Of a DNA stretch of 64,000 nt, positions 12,374 to 23,500 are shown piece by piece. Numbering within the stretch: position 1 is the stretch's first letter; the number at the start of each line of letters is the position of its first letter. The DNA is taken from NCBI RefSeq assembly GCF_050003625.1, contig NC_134401.1, positions 66,599,629 through 66,663,628 on the forward strand. The letters are read 5' to 3'. The position numbers and the translations under genes are program-made. Source of the stretch: Haematobia irritans (lineage: Eukaryota; Arthropoda; Insecta; Diptera; Muscidae). The notes below the pieces were generated by a model. That model worked only from the letters and a program-made list of their open reading frames with translations, had not been told where the DNA came from and did not search any database.

Positions 12374-14431
12374 CTACCAGTGCATGAGGCGCAACTGGTC
12401 AAGTATGCGTTGCTTAAAGAACGTACCGAGCATACCGAATACGGTAGATATCGCCGCAATACCCATCATGGCCTGCATGATGCAGTGTATGCCCGATAGA
12501 TCTTCATCGTTTTGTTTTTGTCGATGCCGTTGGCGATGATGGCGACGTTCTTCGTACTCGCGCAATCTTTGTAATCTCTCAAGCTCTTCATCAAAGTGTG
12601 GTATGATTGCCAAATTAACAACTTCGGTTTTAGATAAAATTTCTTCATTTGCAATTTCAGAAGCCTGGTTATTGTCATTGTTTGAATTTTGAAGATTTGT
12701 ATTGAGTACTGATTTAGCTTGCTGGTCTCTGTGGCGGGTGCGTTCATCAAGCATAGTATTGTCCCGACTGAAGTCAAAGTCAAAGTTTCGAGAACGCGCC
12801 GACGTTGGGTAGTCCGCTAAGTTGACTTTTGTCAAGAAATGTAAAGTTGTTGTATCAGAATTTTCCACGTGGAATCCATTTATTGGACGAGAAGATTGCT
12901 CGGTTGTAGTTGTGGAGGTATCTTTAACGCGGAATTGCTTAAATTGATTTTTCTTAATGCCAAGTACTTCGGACAAAGGTCTATTTATCATTGGCAAAAC
13001 AGAATCGGTTGGTCTTATTATAAAAGATCCTGTCGTGGGTGCAGTTTCTGGTGCTGGGAGTATGGCGGCTTGCTCTTCATTCGTTGTGGCTTTGCTAGCC
13101 GTTGGATTTTTAGGTATGTGATCGTGAGAAGAGTTGAATCTAATATCATCGTCATCATCATCCGTATCTGAGTTTTGTTCGGAGTCATCATATTCACCAC
13201 TGCTGGTATCTGCATTAGCATTTAACTTTTTTTCTGTATTGGAATCGGCATTTTTGTTGAACTTGTGGGTTGTTAGATTTCTTATGGGCTCATATTTTGA
13301 GTTTTCGGAATCTCCACGATAAAGCAGGGCAACCTTGCCATCGGGTGTTAAGACCGGTGTAATTTTCGGATGAGAAGACGCCAAACGATGACTGCTCTCT
13401 GGGTCCGGCGATAGGGCGTCAAAATCGGTAAAAGCGGTAGATTTTTTTTCTGAATTGTCTTGTGGTTTTTCTTCACCATTAACTGGCGTTTGTTGATAAA
13501 CTATACCAACTTTTCCTAGTGGTGTAGAGATTATTTTAATGGCGTCATTAGTATTTTTTCGGAAATAACGACTAGTAGACTTCCGCTTCGAATTGAAGAA
13601 CCCATCGCTATCTTCATCGTCATCGCTGTCGTCATCATTATCTTCATCATCGTTAGCAAAATTACCGCTGCTTTCTCGCAAATCAACTTCCGATTCACCC
13701 TCGTTTAAATGACCGCTTTGCGGTTTTTGGTGTTTTCGTCTGTATTTATTTACGTAGTCAAATCTAAATCTATCATTTTGTATCTCTTTATATGAGTTTT
13801 TTGATGATCTGCCGAAACTTCCGCTACCTTCTTCATTAATAAATCCTTGATCCTGGTCTGCGCTAGTACGCGATCGTACTTCTTTCGGCCGTTCTACGGC
13901 AATGGCAATACGCTCGTCGTCCTCGTCATAACCCATGTCCTCTTCTTCTTCAGCGTCGGTAGTAGCGGATGACTGAACCAGACCCTTAGCCTCGGGCAAT
14001 AATTCGGGCTCGTCGCTGTCATCTGCATCATCGTTGACATCTTCGTCGATATCGTCGTCGTCCTCATCATCGTAAAAGTCAGTACTAGGATTTAATTGCA
14101 TTTGTTCGCTGTCATCGGTCAAGTCTTCAGTCTCATATTCGCTCATGTAATCACCGTCCGTTTTCGTGTCCTCTCCTTGACTTTTTGTGTTATTAAAAGC
14201 TTTATTGTTTTCGTCCTCCTTTTTATGTGATGTCTCCCCAATTCTTTCAATATATTGATTGAATAGTTTCTCTGTTACCCTAATATTATCGTCTAACGTA
14301 TTATTACTATTACTATGATAACTATTTATACTTCTATAATAATTATTACTACTATTTAAAATGGTGACATTTGTGTGTTCTAAATTTGTAACTAAGCTGC
14401 TGTTGTATAATTGGGTAGTCGCATCTTTCAG
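12374..14431 (-). CDS. In-frame ORF after the slit stop: acidic protein with a C-terminal hydrophobic segment
   Basis: The frame is open from the codon right after slit TGA (CTG at 14431-14429) to TAG at 12374-12376: 685 codons with no stop. The first in-frame ATG is at 14146, codon 96, with T at -3, a poor start context. Codons 1-95 are Asn/Ser-rich with several NxS/T sequons. After the ATG comes an Asp/Glu-rich stretch. Two related motifs follow (LGKVGIVYQ near residue 215 and DGKVALLYRG near 270, counted from the ATG). Then come a region with IIRPTDSVLPMINRPLSEVL and a basic stretch before a roughly 22-residue hydrophobic segment (IMQAMMGIAAISTVFGMLGT) close to the C terminus. I recognise no family. 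It may be a readthrough extension of Slit, a separate tail-anchored protein starting at 14146, or a downstream exon used with other 5' exons. That it is protein-coding is likely; which model is right is open. Confidence 0.8.
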   Translation of the reverse strand: MKDATTQLYNSSLVTNLEHTNVTILNSSNNYYRSINSYHSNSNNTLDDNIRVTEKLFNQYIERIGETSHKKEDENNKAFNNTKSQGEDTKTDGDYMSEYETEDLTDDSEQMQLNPSTDFYDDEDDDDIDEDVNDDADDSDEPELLPEAKGLVQSSATTDAEEEEDMGYDEDDERIAIAVERPKEVRSRTSADQDQGFINEEGSGSFGRSSKNSYKEIQNDRFRFDYVNKYRRKHQKPQSGHLNEGESEVDLRESSGNFANDDEDNDDDSDDDEDSDGFFNSKRKSTSRYFRKNTNDAIKIISTPLGKVGIVYQQTPVNGEEKPQDNSEKKSTAFTDFDALSPDPESSHRLASSHPKITPVLTPDGKVALLYRGDSENSKYEPIRNLTTHKFNKNADSNTEKKLNANADTSSGEYDDSEQNSDTDDDDDDIRFNSSHDHIPKNPTASKATTNEEQAAILPAPETAPTTGSFIIRPTDSVLPMINRPLSEVLGIKKNQFKQFRVKDTSTTTTEQSSRPINGFHVENSDTTTLHFLTKVNLADYPTSARSRNFDFDFSRDNTMLDERTRHRDQQAKSVLNTNLQNSNNDNNQASEIANEEILSKTEVVNLAIIPHFDEELERLQRLREYEERRHHRQRHRQKQNDEDLSGIHCIMQAMMGIAAISTVFGMLGTFFKQRILDQLRLMHW
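14201..14206 (-). terminator. Candidate slit poly(A) signal AATAAA
   Basis: TTTATT on the + strand is AATAAA on the slit strand, about 230 nt after the slit TGA. It would end a short slit 3' UTR, but it also lies inside the open frame that follows the stop. Hexamer match only. Confidence 0.35.
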
Positions 14432-14518
14432 TCAGTAGCACTTCTTAGTGCACCCGCATTTTCTTACGATATCTAAGTTTTTAATATATTTTCTATTGTT
14501 GCTGCATATCATCCGTAC
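14432..14518 (-). CDS. sli: slit terminal exon: end of cystine knot and TGA stop
   Basis: The acceptor is ACAG at 14519. It reads [20 protein letters not shown] and CGCTKKCY, then TGA at 14434-14432. The stop lies exactly where Drosophila Slit ends. The base after the stop is C, giving TGA-C, the leakiest tetranucleotide context known. The reading frame stays open for 685 further codons (see the next entry). Confidence 0.95.
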   Translation of the reverse strand, partial: VRMICSNNRKYIKNLDIVRKCGCTKKCY

Positions 14519-17500
14519 CTGTAATTAGAATTTTTAAATGCATTGAAATAGGTAACGAATGTTTATTTTCTTCTTCATACCTTGCGCCTTCGCACGATTT
14601 TCGCCGCACAGCATTGATTTCCACAACCACCAACACATTTGGCGTATTTCAAGGGCTGTCTCGATCGGCAGTCATTTTCTGTATAGTATTCCCGTACTTG
14701 TTCCTTTCGACAAGTTGATGCAACTGAAATACAAAATAGTAATAAAGCCAAAATAAAAATATGCCGTTCCCCATTTGTGTAAAACAAGTTGTTGATTATA
14801 AATAGAATTCGACATGAACTATGATATGGTTGATCCTTGTAACTTCATCACCAATTTCTAAATGTATGTAGAAGACAATTTGTGTTAATTTATTTGCATG
14901 CAGCTGGTGACCTTTAATATCTAGGCAGACAGGGTTTTAATAGATATATGCCAACGAGATGAGATATGTAAATAGATGGGTGCCATAAATTGTGTTCTTT
15001 TGTTACTCTAGCGTTTGTATAATACTCAGAAAAAATTTAGAGTTTTCGAGTTTGTGAAAATTTGGAAAGGTCGTCTTAATTTCAAAAGTCGCCTTTCCGA
15101 TTTAACCGGATAATTTTACACATTCATATTCACCATATGTTTGTTTTCTTTTCGTTAAAAGTCCATTGGCCAATTTTAGCCATCATCGAAGATTTTGAGA
15201 TTTTGAGTCAAAATTCATTTGGAGGAATTTGCCAATTACAAAACGGAGACTTCGACTTTTTTGGTTGCTAGTTTCTGCTGGATATTTCTTCCTTTTGTAA
15301 TTTGATTTTAAGGAATGACTTTAACAGTCCAGAACATATTTAAATATATTTTATTGATTATAAACATTTTATTTCACTGTTTCTGTTACTTTGGTTTTTA
15401 TTAAGTATTTCTGTTTGACTTCATGATGATTATTCGTGATTTTCTAGTATTTCACCGTATGTATGAATGAATATGATTTTGACCATATCTTCATTGGTGA
15501 CAACATAATTTTCGTGAGCGTGATACCTGTTCGTGAGTATCTATACTCTATTAATCACGGTTCGTGAAAATAAGGGAGCATTAGAGAACTACGATAACCA
15601 AAAATTAATAAAATATATTTGGGACAGTCTAATCTAACCTATGTCTTCCATATCTCACATATTTTTCTTAAAAGTGATTATAGAAAACGCGATGAAGTTT
15701 TAAGACTAATCTTCGATATGGATTCAGATTTGGGAATTGTTAGTAATGCGTGAGAAAATGAATGATTAATACCGGTGTTTGTTGGGGGCTCAGTCGTGGT
15801 GCCCTCACCTTGATCACAGTAACGTCCTTTTTGGCCATGTTTGCATTTGCATTGGTAACCATCTCTCGAACTAGAGTTTGGTACACACCGACTTCCACGA
15901 CGACATTTATTGTTTTCACAGGGATCCACCTATCAATAAAAAAATATCGTCGAACATATTATCAAATAATTTAACGGAGCAATTAAAACATACCTCTTTA
16001 CTAATGTGAGGAGTTTCATCCATGAAATCTCGTTCATCATCTTCAGCGTTCTCCCCTTCTAAGAGAGCACATCCTGGTGTGATTTTTTGTTGTCGTGCAG
16101 CATTTTCAAAATCGACTAGTTTGTGGTTAATCCACACCTCTCTCATACATCCCTTGAAACTTGTAAGGTTACGAAGTTGCCAGTTTTTATAAGCTTGTTG
16201 AGCTGGTTCTGGTGGAAGACCACCCAAATAGAGTGGTGTTGTTAGCTTCAAATATTCGTTGGAACCATCGTTGATAATGGATCTAGCTAAACCGCGATCC
16301 ACTCTCAGGGTAAAATTCTTCTTGATAGACAAAAGTTCAACTGAATGGTACTTGCTGTCGGCTACCATCTCAAAACTGTACATTGTCGACACAGGATAAT
16401 TACCAACATCATAGCTAACACGTATTCTACCATTAAAAAGTTCCACGGCCCAATGAGCATCCTGCCCATCATACATAAGGATTCCGTTCTGCTCTGACGT
16501 GCTAAACACGATAGTCACATTAGCGTCCGGCTTAGTACGCAGTGGTTCCATTTCGACGTAGGAGTTATTGTGCACGAAACTGATACTCGTCAGATACTCA
16601 CACCACTTTCCAGTATATCCCGGATGACATTTGCACAAATAATCGGAGCCCGAAGGATTTGGTTGGAAACAAACACCATGCTTACATTCGTGATTTTGAC
16701 ATGGCGATGTTTGTGGGTACATCATAGATACCATATTGTGACCCTCACAGTATTTGCCAGTGAAATCGTCGGGACACATACAAATATAGTCATTAATACC
16801 ATCGACGCAAGTTCCTCCATTTTGACAAATATGGTTTTGACAATCATCGATATTGTCAGTACAATTTATTCCATGGAATCCTGGCATACATTCACACGTG
16901 TAGTGTGAAAAATGGTCCTGGCATTTGGCGCCATTCGTACAGGGATTGAATTCAGAACTGCAAAATTTAATTTTTGTATCACAATACTCGCCTGAAAAAA
17001 GAATGAAAGCCAGTCATCTATAGTATAACACTCGAAGAAATTTTGAAAATACCTGTGAAACCTGGTTGGCACTCGCAAGTATACGATTCGATGCCATCAA
17101 CACAAGTTGCATTGTTCTGACATTTGATTTCACCTAAACAGTCATCGATATTCGTTTCACAACGAGCTCCGGTATATCCTGGTGAACATTGGCAACTAAA
17201 CCGACCTTCTTCAAGTACAGTACATGTTGCATTATTTCGACAAGGATTTCCATAGCAAGCGTCTATCATGAATTCACAGTGCTTTCCATGGTAACCAGGT
17301 TGACACAGACACTTGTAGTCTCGCTGAGGAAGCGACACACATTTTGCTTTGTTCTGACAGGGGTATGTGAAGCATGCATCACATTTGGCCAATATCTCGT
17401 TACTGACTTTGGTTTTACAAACAAAATTGTGCGACGGAGTTGAAAGAACTAATTTATCTTTCATATGTTCCGGTTCCGAACACCTCGCTATACCCGGTTC

Positions 17501-20500
17501 AACGTAGTCAAGTTTGATCCAATCGGAAAACCATTTCAGGGTGCAGTCACAGTATAGTGGATTACTTCCTAGGGCTCTGCAAAGCGAAACGGTTATCAAT
17601 ACAAATTATAAAACTTTTCTCTTCGACTTTCGGTTGCTATCTTACATGTGGGTTAAAGATTTTAGATCTTCAAATGAGCCCTCCGGCATCATAGATATTT
17701 GATTCCCGTGCAAAGATAATACTCTCAAATTATTCAAACCAGCTAGAGCATGACGTTGCAAACACTGCAGATTGTTGTACGATATTATTCTGTAAATAAT
17801 GAATGAATCAACAACCCAATCTGTCAAATACGTTTACTCTACTTACAATGTGGACAATTTTGTTAGATTTGCAAATGTGTAATCCGATAACACAGTTATT
17901 TTATTATTGCTCAAATCCCTGTATTCAAATGGATATTATGAAATTCTAAAATATTGAATGTGCAAGTTCATACTTACAGCCTTGAAAGTGATTTTAGGTG
18001 ACGAATACGGTCGTGGTGCACCATATCTATTTCATTGGACTCCAAGTATAGCTCAGATGTTTCACTTGGAATTCCACGGGGTATTTCCGTCAAATTGTTT
18101 CGAGAACAGCGCACAACAGTTCCAGTACAAGTGCACATTGGGGGACAGTAGTCATCACCCAAACATCCGTCATTGTTTTCGGAAGTGCATTTGAATTCGT
18201 TATGGGGTAAATCTTTAATTTGTACATCACGAACTTTCGCCGGAATGGCACAACGAGCAGCACCTCCCGATAGGATTCTTTTGCGTAGCCAGTCAGAAAA
18301 CCACGCCAAGTGACAATTGCAATTAAAAGGGTTTGAAGCCAGATTTCTGAAACGGTTCGTAATATAAATATTTAGATTAAATGGAATCAATAAAATACAT
18401 TTCGTGCCCACATAACAGCATTTGTGGGAAGCTTGCGAACAGTTTCTCCAAAGGCAACAAAGGAAATATTCTTTACTTTGCATCGTTATTAGTAATGAAA
18501 AGTTGATCCATTACGACAATCCCAAGCGAAAAAAATCATATGGTTACACCGGCCACGTCTTGGCATGGAATAAGTCTTATGATTTGTATTTGTGAGGTGT
18601 ACTAAGAACTACTGCAACCGATAGAAAATATCACAGGAGCTTTGTATCGAACTCAATTGATGCGTTTGAGCCGATCATTGCATTATAAACGACCACAATA
18701 TTTGGAAAGGTACAATAGGGTGGATTTGCAGCACGAAAACGCATGTTTCAAATCCCGTAAAAATTATTTGGAAACACTAGAATGAGGAGACATGCTCCAC
18801 CCGTCGTATAGCCCAGACATTGCTCCCTTTGATTACCACTTGTTCCGATCGATGACGTATGACCTGGCTGATTAGCATATTCCTTCTAATGAAGAAGGCA
18901 AAAATTGTGTCGATTCGTCGATTGAGTCATATTTGTTGGCCGAGTCAAGAGGTACAACTTTGCTAAAGACTACAAAAAAAAGCACAGCAGTTTTCGAGCT
19001 ATGACCATGCGAAAATTGCAAAAAGCGCTCAAAACCGAAAAATTTTTAGAGGCTCATAAAAACCAACTTTGATCCAAAGCTTTATTTCTACATTATTCTT
19101 TATTTCTTTTCCTTACGCTCTCTCCCTTTCTCTTAGATCAGAATCTTTTAGCATATACATGTATACACGAAATTTGTCAATGAATATTCAGTCAATGAAT
19201 TTGTACACGGACAAAAAAGACTGGTTTTCATATGTTTCGGTGTAAAAATTATATGTTTAGAACTTAAATTTTTAGCACATTATTTTTAAATGCTATATGC
19301 TTACATTGTGTTCATGAACTAGTATAACATGTTTGGGACATAATTTAGAAATTTCGTATAAACATATATATGTTTAGGAACGTCAGGGAGCGAGAAAGAA
19401 TAGAGAAAAAGATAAAGACTGAGACAATTAGACCAACACAGTGAGTGAATCAAATGCGAGCAAATTGTGCCCTACTTGAGAGACATATTTTATTGTGGAT
19501 AAATGTGCTTCCATTCATTTTCCGTATGTGTCATTCATTTTCCGTATGTATGTGCCAAATGAGCGAGGCACCCCAAAAATTTTAAATGTTGAAGTCTAAC
19601 TATTAGAATTAAACGAGTCGGGTTACGACTAAGCCGATATTTTCTGACCAAGAACTAGTAATAAGATTAAGCATTACAAATTCATGAACAGATTTGTTTG
19701 AAAAATAAAAAGGGAATTGACTATTTGAGCCTTAAAAAAGATATGCTTAGGGTGAAACATAATATGTTTGCACAGAACAAACAATTTTTGTTTTAAAAAC
19801 TTTGAAAATATATATGCTTGTTTGGCAGCATATGTTACAGAGACGATTTTCATAGGTAGGGCTTAGTGGTGGTTGGTCGATGTTGGGATTGTATGCAAGG
19901 CGGGCATACTAACACCACTGTGGCTCCCGTGAGAAAAATAATTTTTGACGAATATCATAACATTTTAGATGGTGACAATTTTCTTTTAATTCAAAAAAAA
20001 AAAATCTTGTCATCAATACCATAACATTTCAGATGAGGACAATGTGTTTCTTAGATCTATGTTCACGGGTGAACATGGTTACGGTGGAAATTTTACATGG
20101 TCGTCATTCCATTATTTTGCTCTTCGAATATGATCGTGATAACCGTGCTTCTTCTCTGCGTGAGGGGCAATGGTGGTGCTTATATTTTATTTCAATGGAG
20201 ATATGAAGTTTTTTTGTAACGACAGGCGTGGTGATTCCCTGCTCCAAGAGTATTGAAACCAGTGCCATATATTAAGAATATATGGGGCCGCAATTAGTTC
20301 AAGGCATGATATTGGTGTGATTGTGTGCATCTCTCAAACTTTCCAACTAAATTCAATGAAGAAAGTGATATGCTGGTGGTGCGATTGCCATGGGGGGTTG
20401 TAATTTCGGTCTTTGTATGTATTCCATGCATGCTATAAAAATGTTTTACTCAGTAGTTTGACTATTCATATTGGCGACCTAATGCATGGAGATAGCAAAA

Positions 20501-23500
20501 AGACGTCGTCGTTTTCCACATAACAATTTAGTTAAAAATCACACGGAGCAATCGAACAAAACCCATTAACCTCAATTTAATTCGATCAGAGTACACGTTT
20601 AAGTAGTTGCAATTAAGTAAGACCTCCTAACCAATTCCCCCGACAAACACACACCCTTCAAGTCGTAGGAGTTTTCCTGGTTTTACCACTTCAAATGAAA
20701 GTGATGATAAACACATGAACATCCATTTTCCAAACATGCTCATATAAAATAAATGGATGCTTGTGCACACATCCGCATGTACATTTTATTTTTGCTGATG
20801 TGTTTGAATAAGTGCTTGTACTTACAGTGAGGTGAGCGACGTTAGAAATTCAAAGGATCCCGGCATTACACACGAAATTTGATTGTCGTATAGATTTCTG
20901 TTGAGAGAAGCACAATGGATACATTAGTAGCATGTAATTAGATTAATTGGGTATACCATGAGGAACACTTACAGAGTTTTTAATTGATGTAAACCCAAAA
21001 ACATTTTGTTGGAGATCTCTTTGATTTTGTTCTCGGCCAGTTGTAGGTCCTGTATGTGCGAGGCACCCTCAAAGGCGTTTGCCTCAATTCCGCTGATTTG
21101 ATTTCGTCTCATGTCCAATTTAATAAGGTGCGGCAGCCGACCGAACAGACCATCCGAAGTGATACGACCCAATTCATTGTCGTTCAACAATCTATACATT
21201 TCGAAGAAAACCGTAAGTTCCAATTAGAATTATAAATGGAGAATTACTTACAATTCGGTGGTGTGTAAGGGTATGTCACGCGGAATTTCCTTAAGGTTTC
21301 GACCAGAGCAATCCACTACCGAACCGTCACATTGGCAAAGAGCAGGACAGTCCGTATTCAAACGACATTCTCCAGAAAGTTTCATTCGCATTTCGTCCCA
21401 AGAACCTGAGAGTCGACAAGAAAGTTAAAGATTTGTATTACTCATTGAAAGACAGATTGGCTTATATTCCATATGGGCAAGTGTGAAACAATGCATGTCT
21501 GCCACATTTAGAAAGTTGAAATTATGTTATTGATGATAAACAAATCGAATAACAACTCACACTTGAATTTCTCCTCCCGTAATGTCTCGATACGTCGACG
21601 ATGCATCCGCTTAGGAGATTCGCACCGAGCACCACTTGTTTCGATGGGGTTTTTGTGTAAGTAGTCGGCCAACCATCTTAGATTACAATCACAAATAAAA
21701 GGATTCTTTGCCAGATGCCTGTGGGTGAACGATAAGATGATACTCTTTAAGTGGAATGTTAAGTGTTATTTTGTAGCATATTCTTCGCTTTCTTAAAAGA
21801 GAATAACGGCAACAACACCGATAAAATAAAAGAAATAAAAAAAATACAAATTGTACGAGAATCGAAATTCTATACATTGCCATAAATTAGCGTAGCCCTC
21901 GCCTAAAAACTCGTAAGAAATATTAAATACACTCAAAAAAAAGTGCATTCGAAAATACTTTTCCTTAAAAAAATAAATTTTAGACTCGGAAGTTAATCAA
22001 AATGCAATCAGAAACAACGAATAGCTGGAATACATTCTTTCAAACATCCAGTACATTCATTTCACATCAGTTCTTCAAATGTTATCCTACTTTAATATTT
22101 CGCATTTCACTCGAAAACACTGAAAAAATGCGATAAAAAATACTTTCAGATCCAGAAAATATAGTTTATTCACCCTGAGAAAGAATATCTAATATCTAAA
22201 CAATGTTTCGAGAGCAAAATGTTATTGTTGGATGGGGAACATGTAACATGGTTGCCGGAACCATTATATCTTTTCAAAAATTATGTTATTGATTTTGGCA
22301 ACCATGTATATGTTTGCCGAGAAAACAACATTTTTGCGACAAAAATGTTCCATGGTCACCCTCAAAAAATAACATTTTGCTCTAGTATTCATATTCCTTC
22401 TCTAAGCAATTTTCAGCATTTTTACTATCAATGCACTCTGTGACTTTCTAAATTGTCGCGAACAGTTTTCAAAGTGAAGTTCTATTTCCCGCTTTGCTGC
22501 TTATGAAGAAGAAAAACGTTTTTCTATTTTTGTTTCAAAAACCAGGATCTGCTCTATATTTGATTCCGAAAAGAAGACAAATGTCATAACTTTCTTTACC
22601 ACATAACCAAAAATTTACACTTGAATATCTAAAATATTTAAAACAAAATTACGAAATTATTGTTCAAAATTGAACACAAAAGGGCAAAATGCGGGAAGAC
22701 AAAAAACCGATTCAATTTTCGTTATGATGCTTGGTTCAGGGTGAACTTTTGTTCAAATCCTTGTCGATGATCCTTCTCTAGACCAATTGGAAAATTTTAG
22801 CTGCGATAGTTATGCAACTTTTCGAAATCAGCAGGATTTAACTATATCAAAACGAGGACGTCAGAGCGTTCTCAAAAAGAATATTGATTACAACCCAGCA
22901 ACAATTCTTATTACCCGGTAATCTTGTAGGTAATCCTACTTAAAAAGTAATAACCACTTATTAATTGGCATCGATCCGGATTACATTTACATACGCATGT
23001 CCTAGGAGGAAAAATACTTCACCCCAGGCATACCTTCGGTCATGAAATAATTAGTGTATAATATGTAATCAGTTATTCGTAGTTTACATCTCGAAAATAA
23101 AAACCGATTCTAATGGACCAATGCTGTAAGATGAACACTACTTGAATAGGAACTCATAAAGTAAATTAACGCTTTTCTAACAACTAGGTTTTGAAAATTA
23201 TGTATAATTGTATACACATACGTTGCGTACAAGTATAGTTTTTTAATCATATAAAACCTAGTTTTCTACGCTGAAACAAAGCTTGTCCGGTTTCAAAGAT
23301 TTTGCCTATACACTAATGATTTTGGTATTGATTCCGAGCCAAAGAAACGGACAATTGTAGTAAGGACACATGTAAGATATAATTCTCTTTTAAATTCTGA
23401 ATAGTTCATACTAGGAGACGAATTTGAACTTTTTCGTTTCTTTTTTCAAACAAAATTTTATTTCATGTAAAAATACCATTTTCAAGTCGAATCACTTAGG

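Noticed and set aside
12345..13322. Plus-strand and other-frame ORFs over the acidic protein
   Set aside because: Shadows of the minus-strand coding frame, created by its biased codons.
14575..14787. A separate 70-aa protein starting at an ATG upstream of the cystine knot
   Set aside because: The N-terminal residues are intron read-through. The exon starts at the acceptor at 14724-14726.
15678..15770. Extension of the EGF7 exon past TNTG
   Set aside because: A GT donor at 15772-15771 restores exact phase with the cystine-knot exon. The extra residues are intronic.
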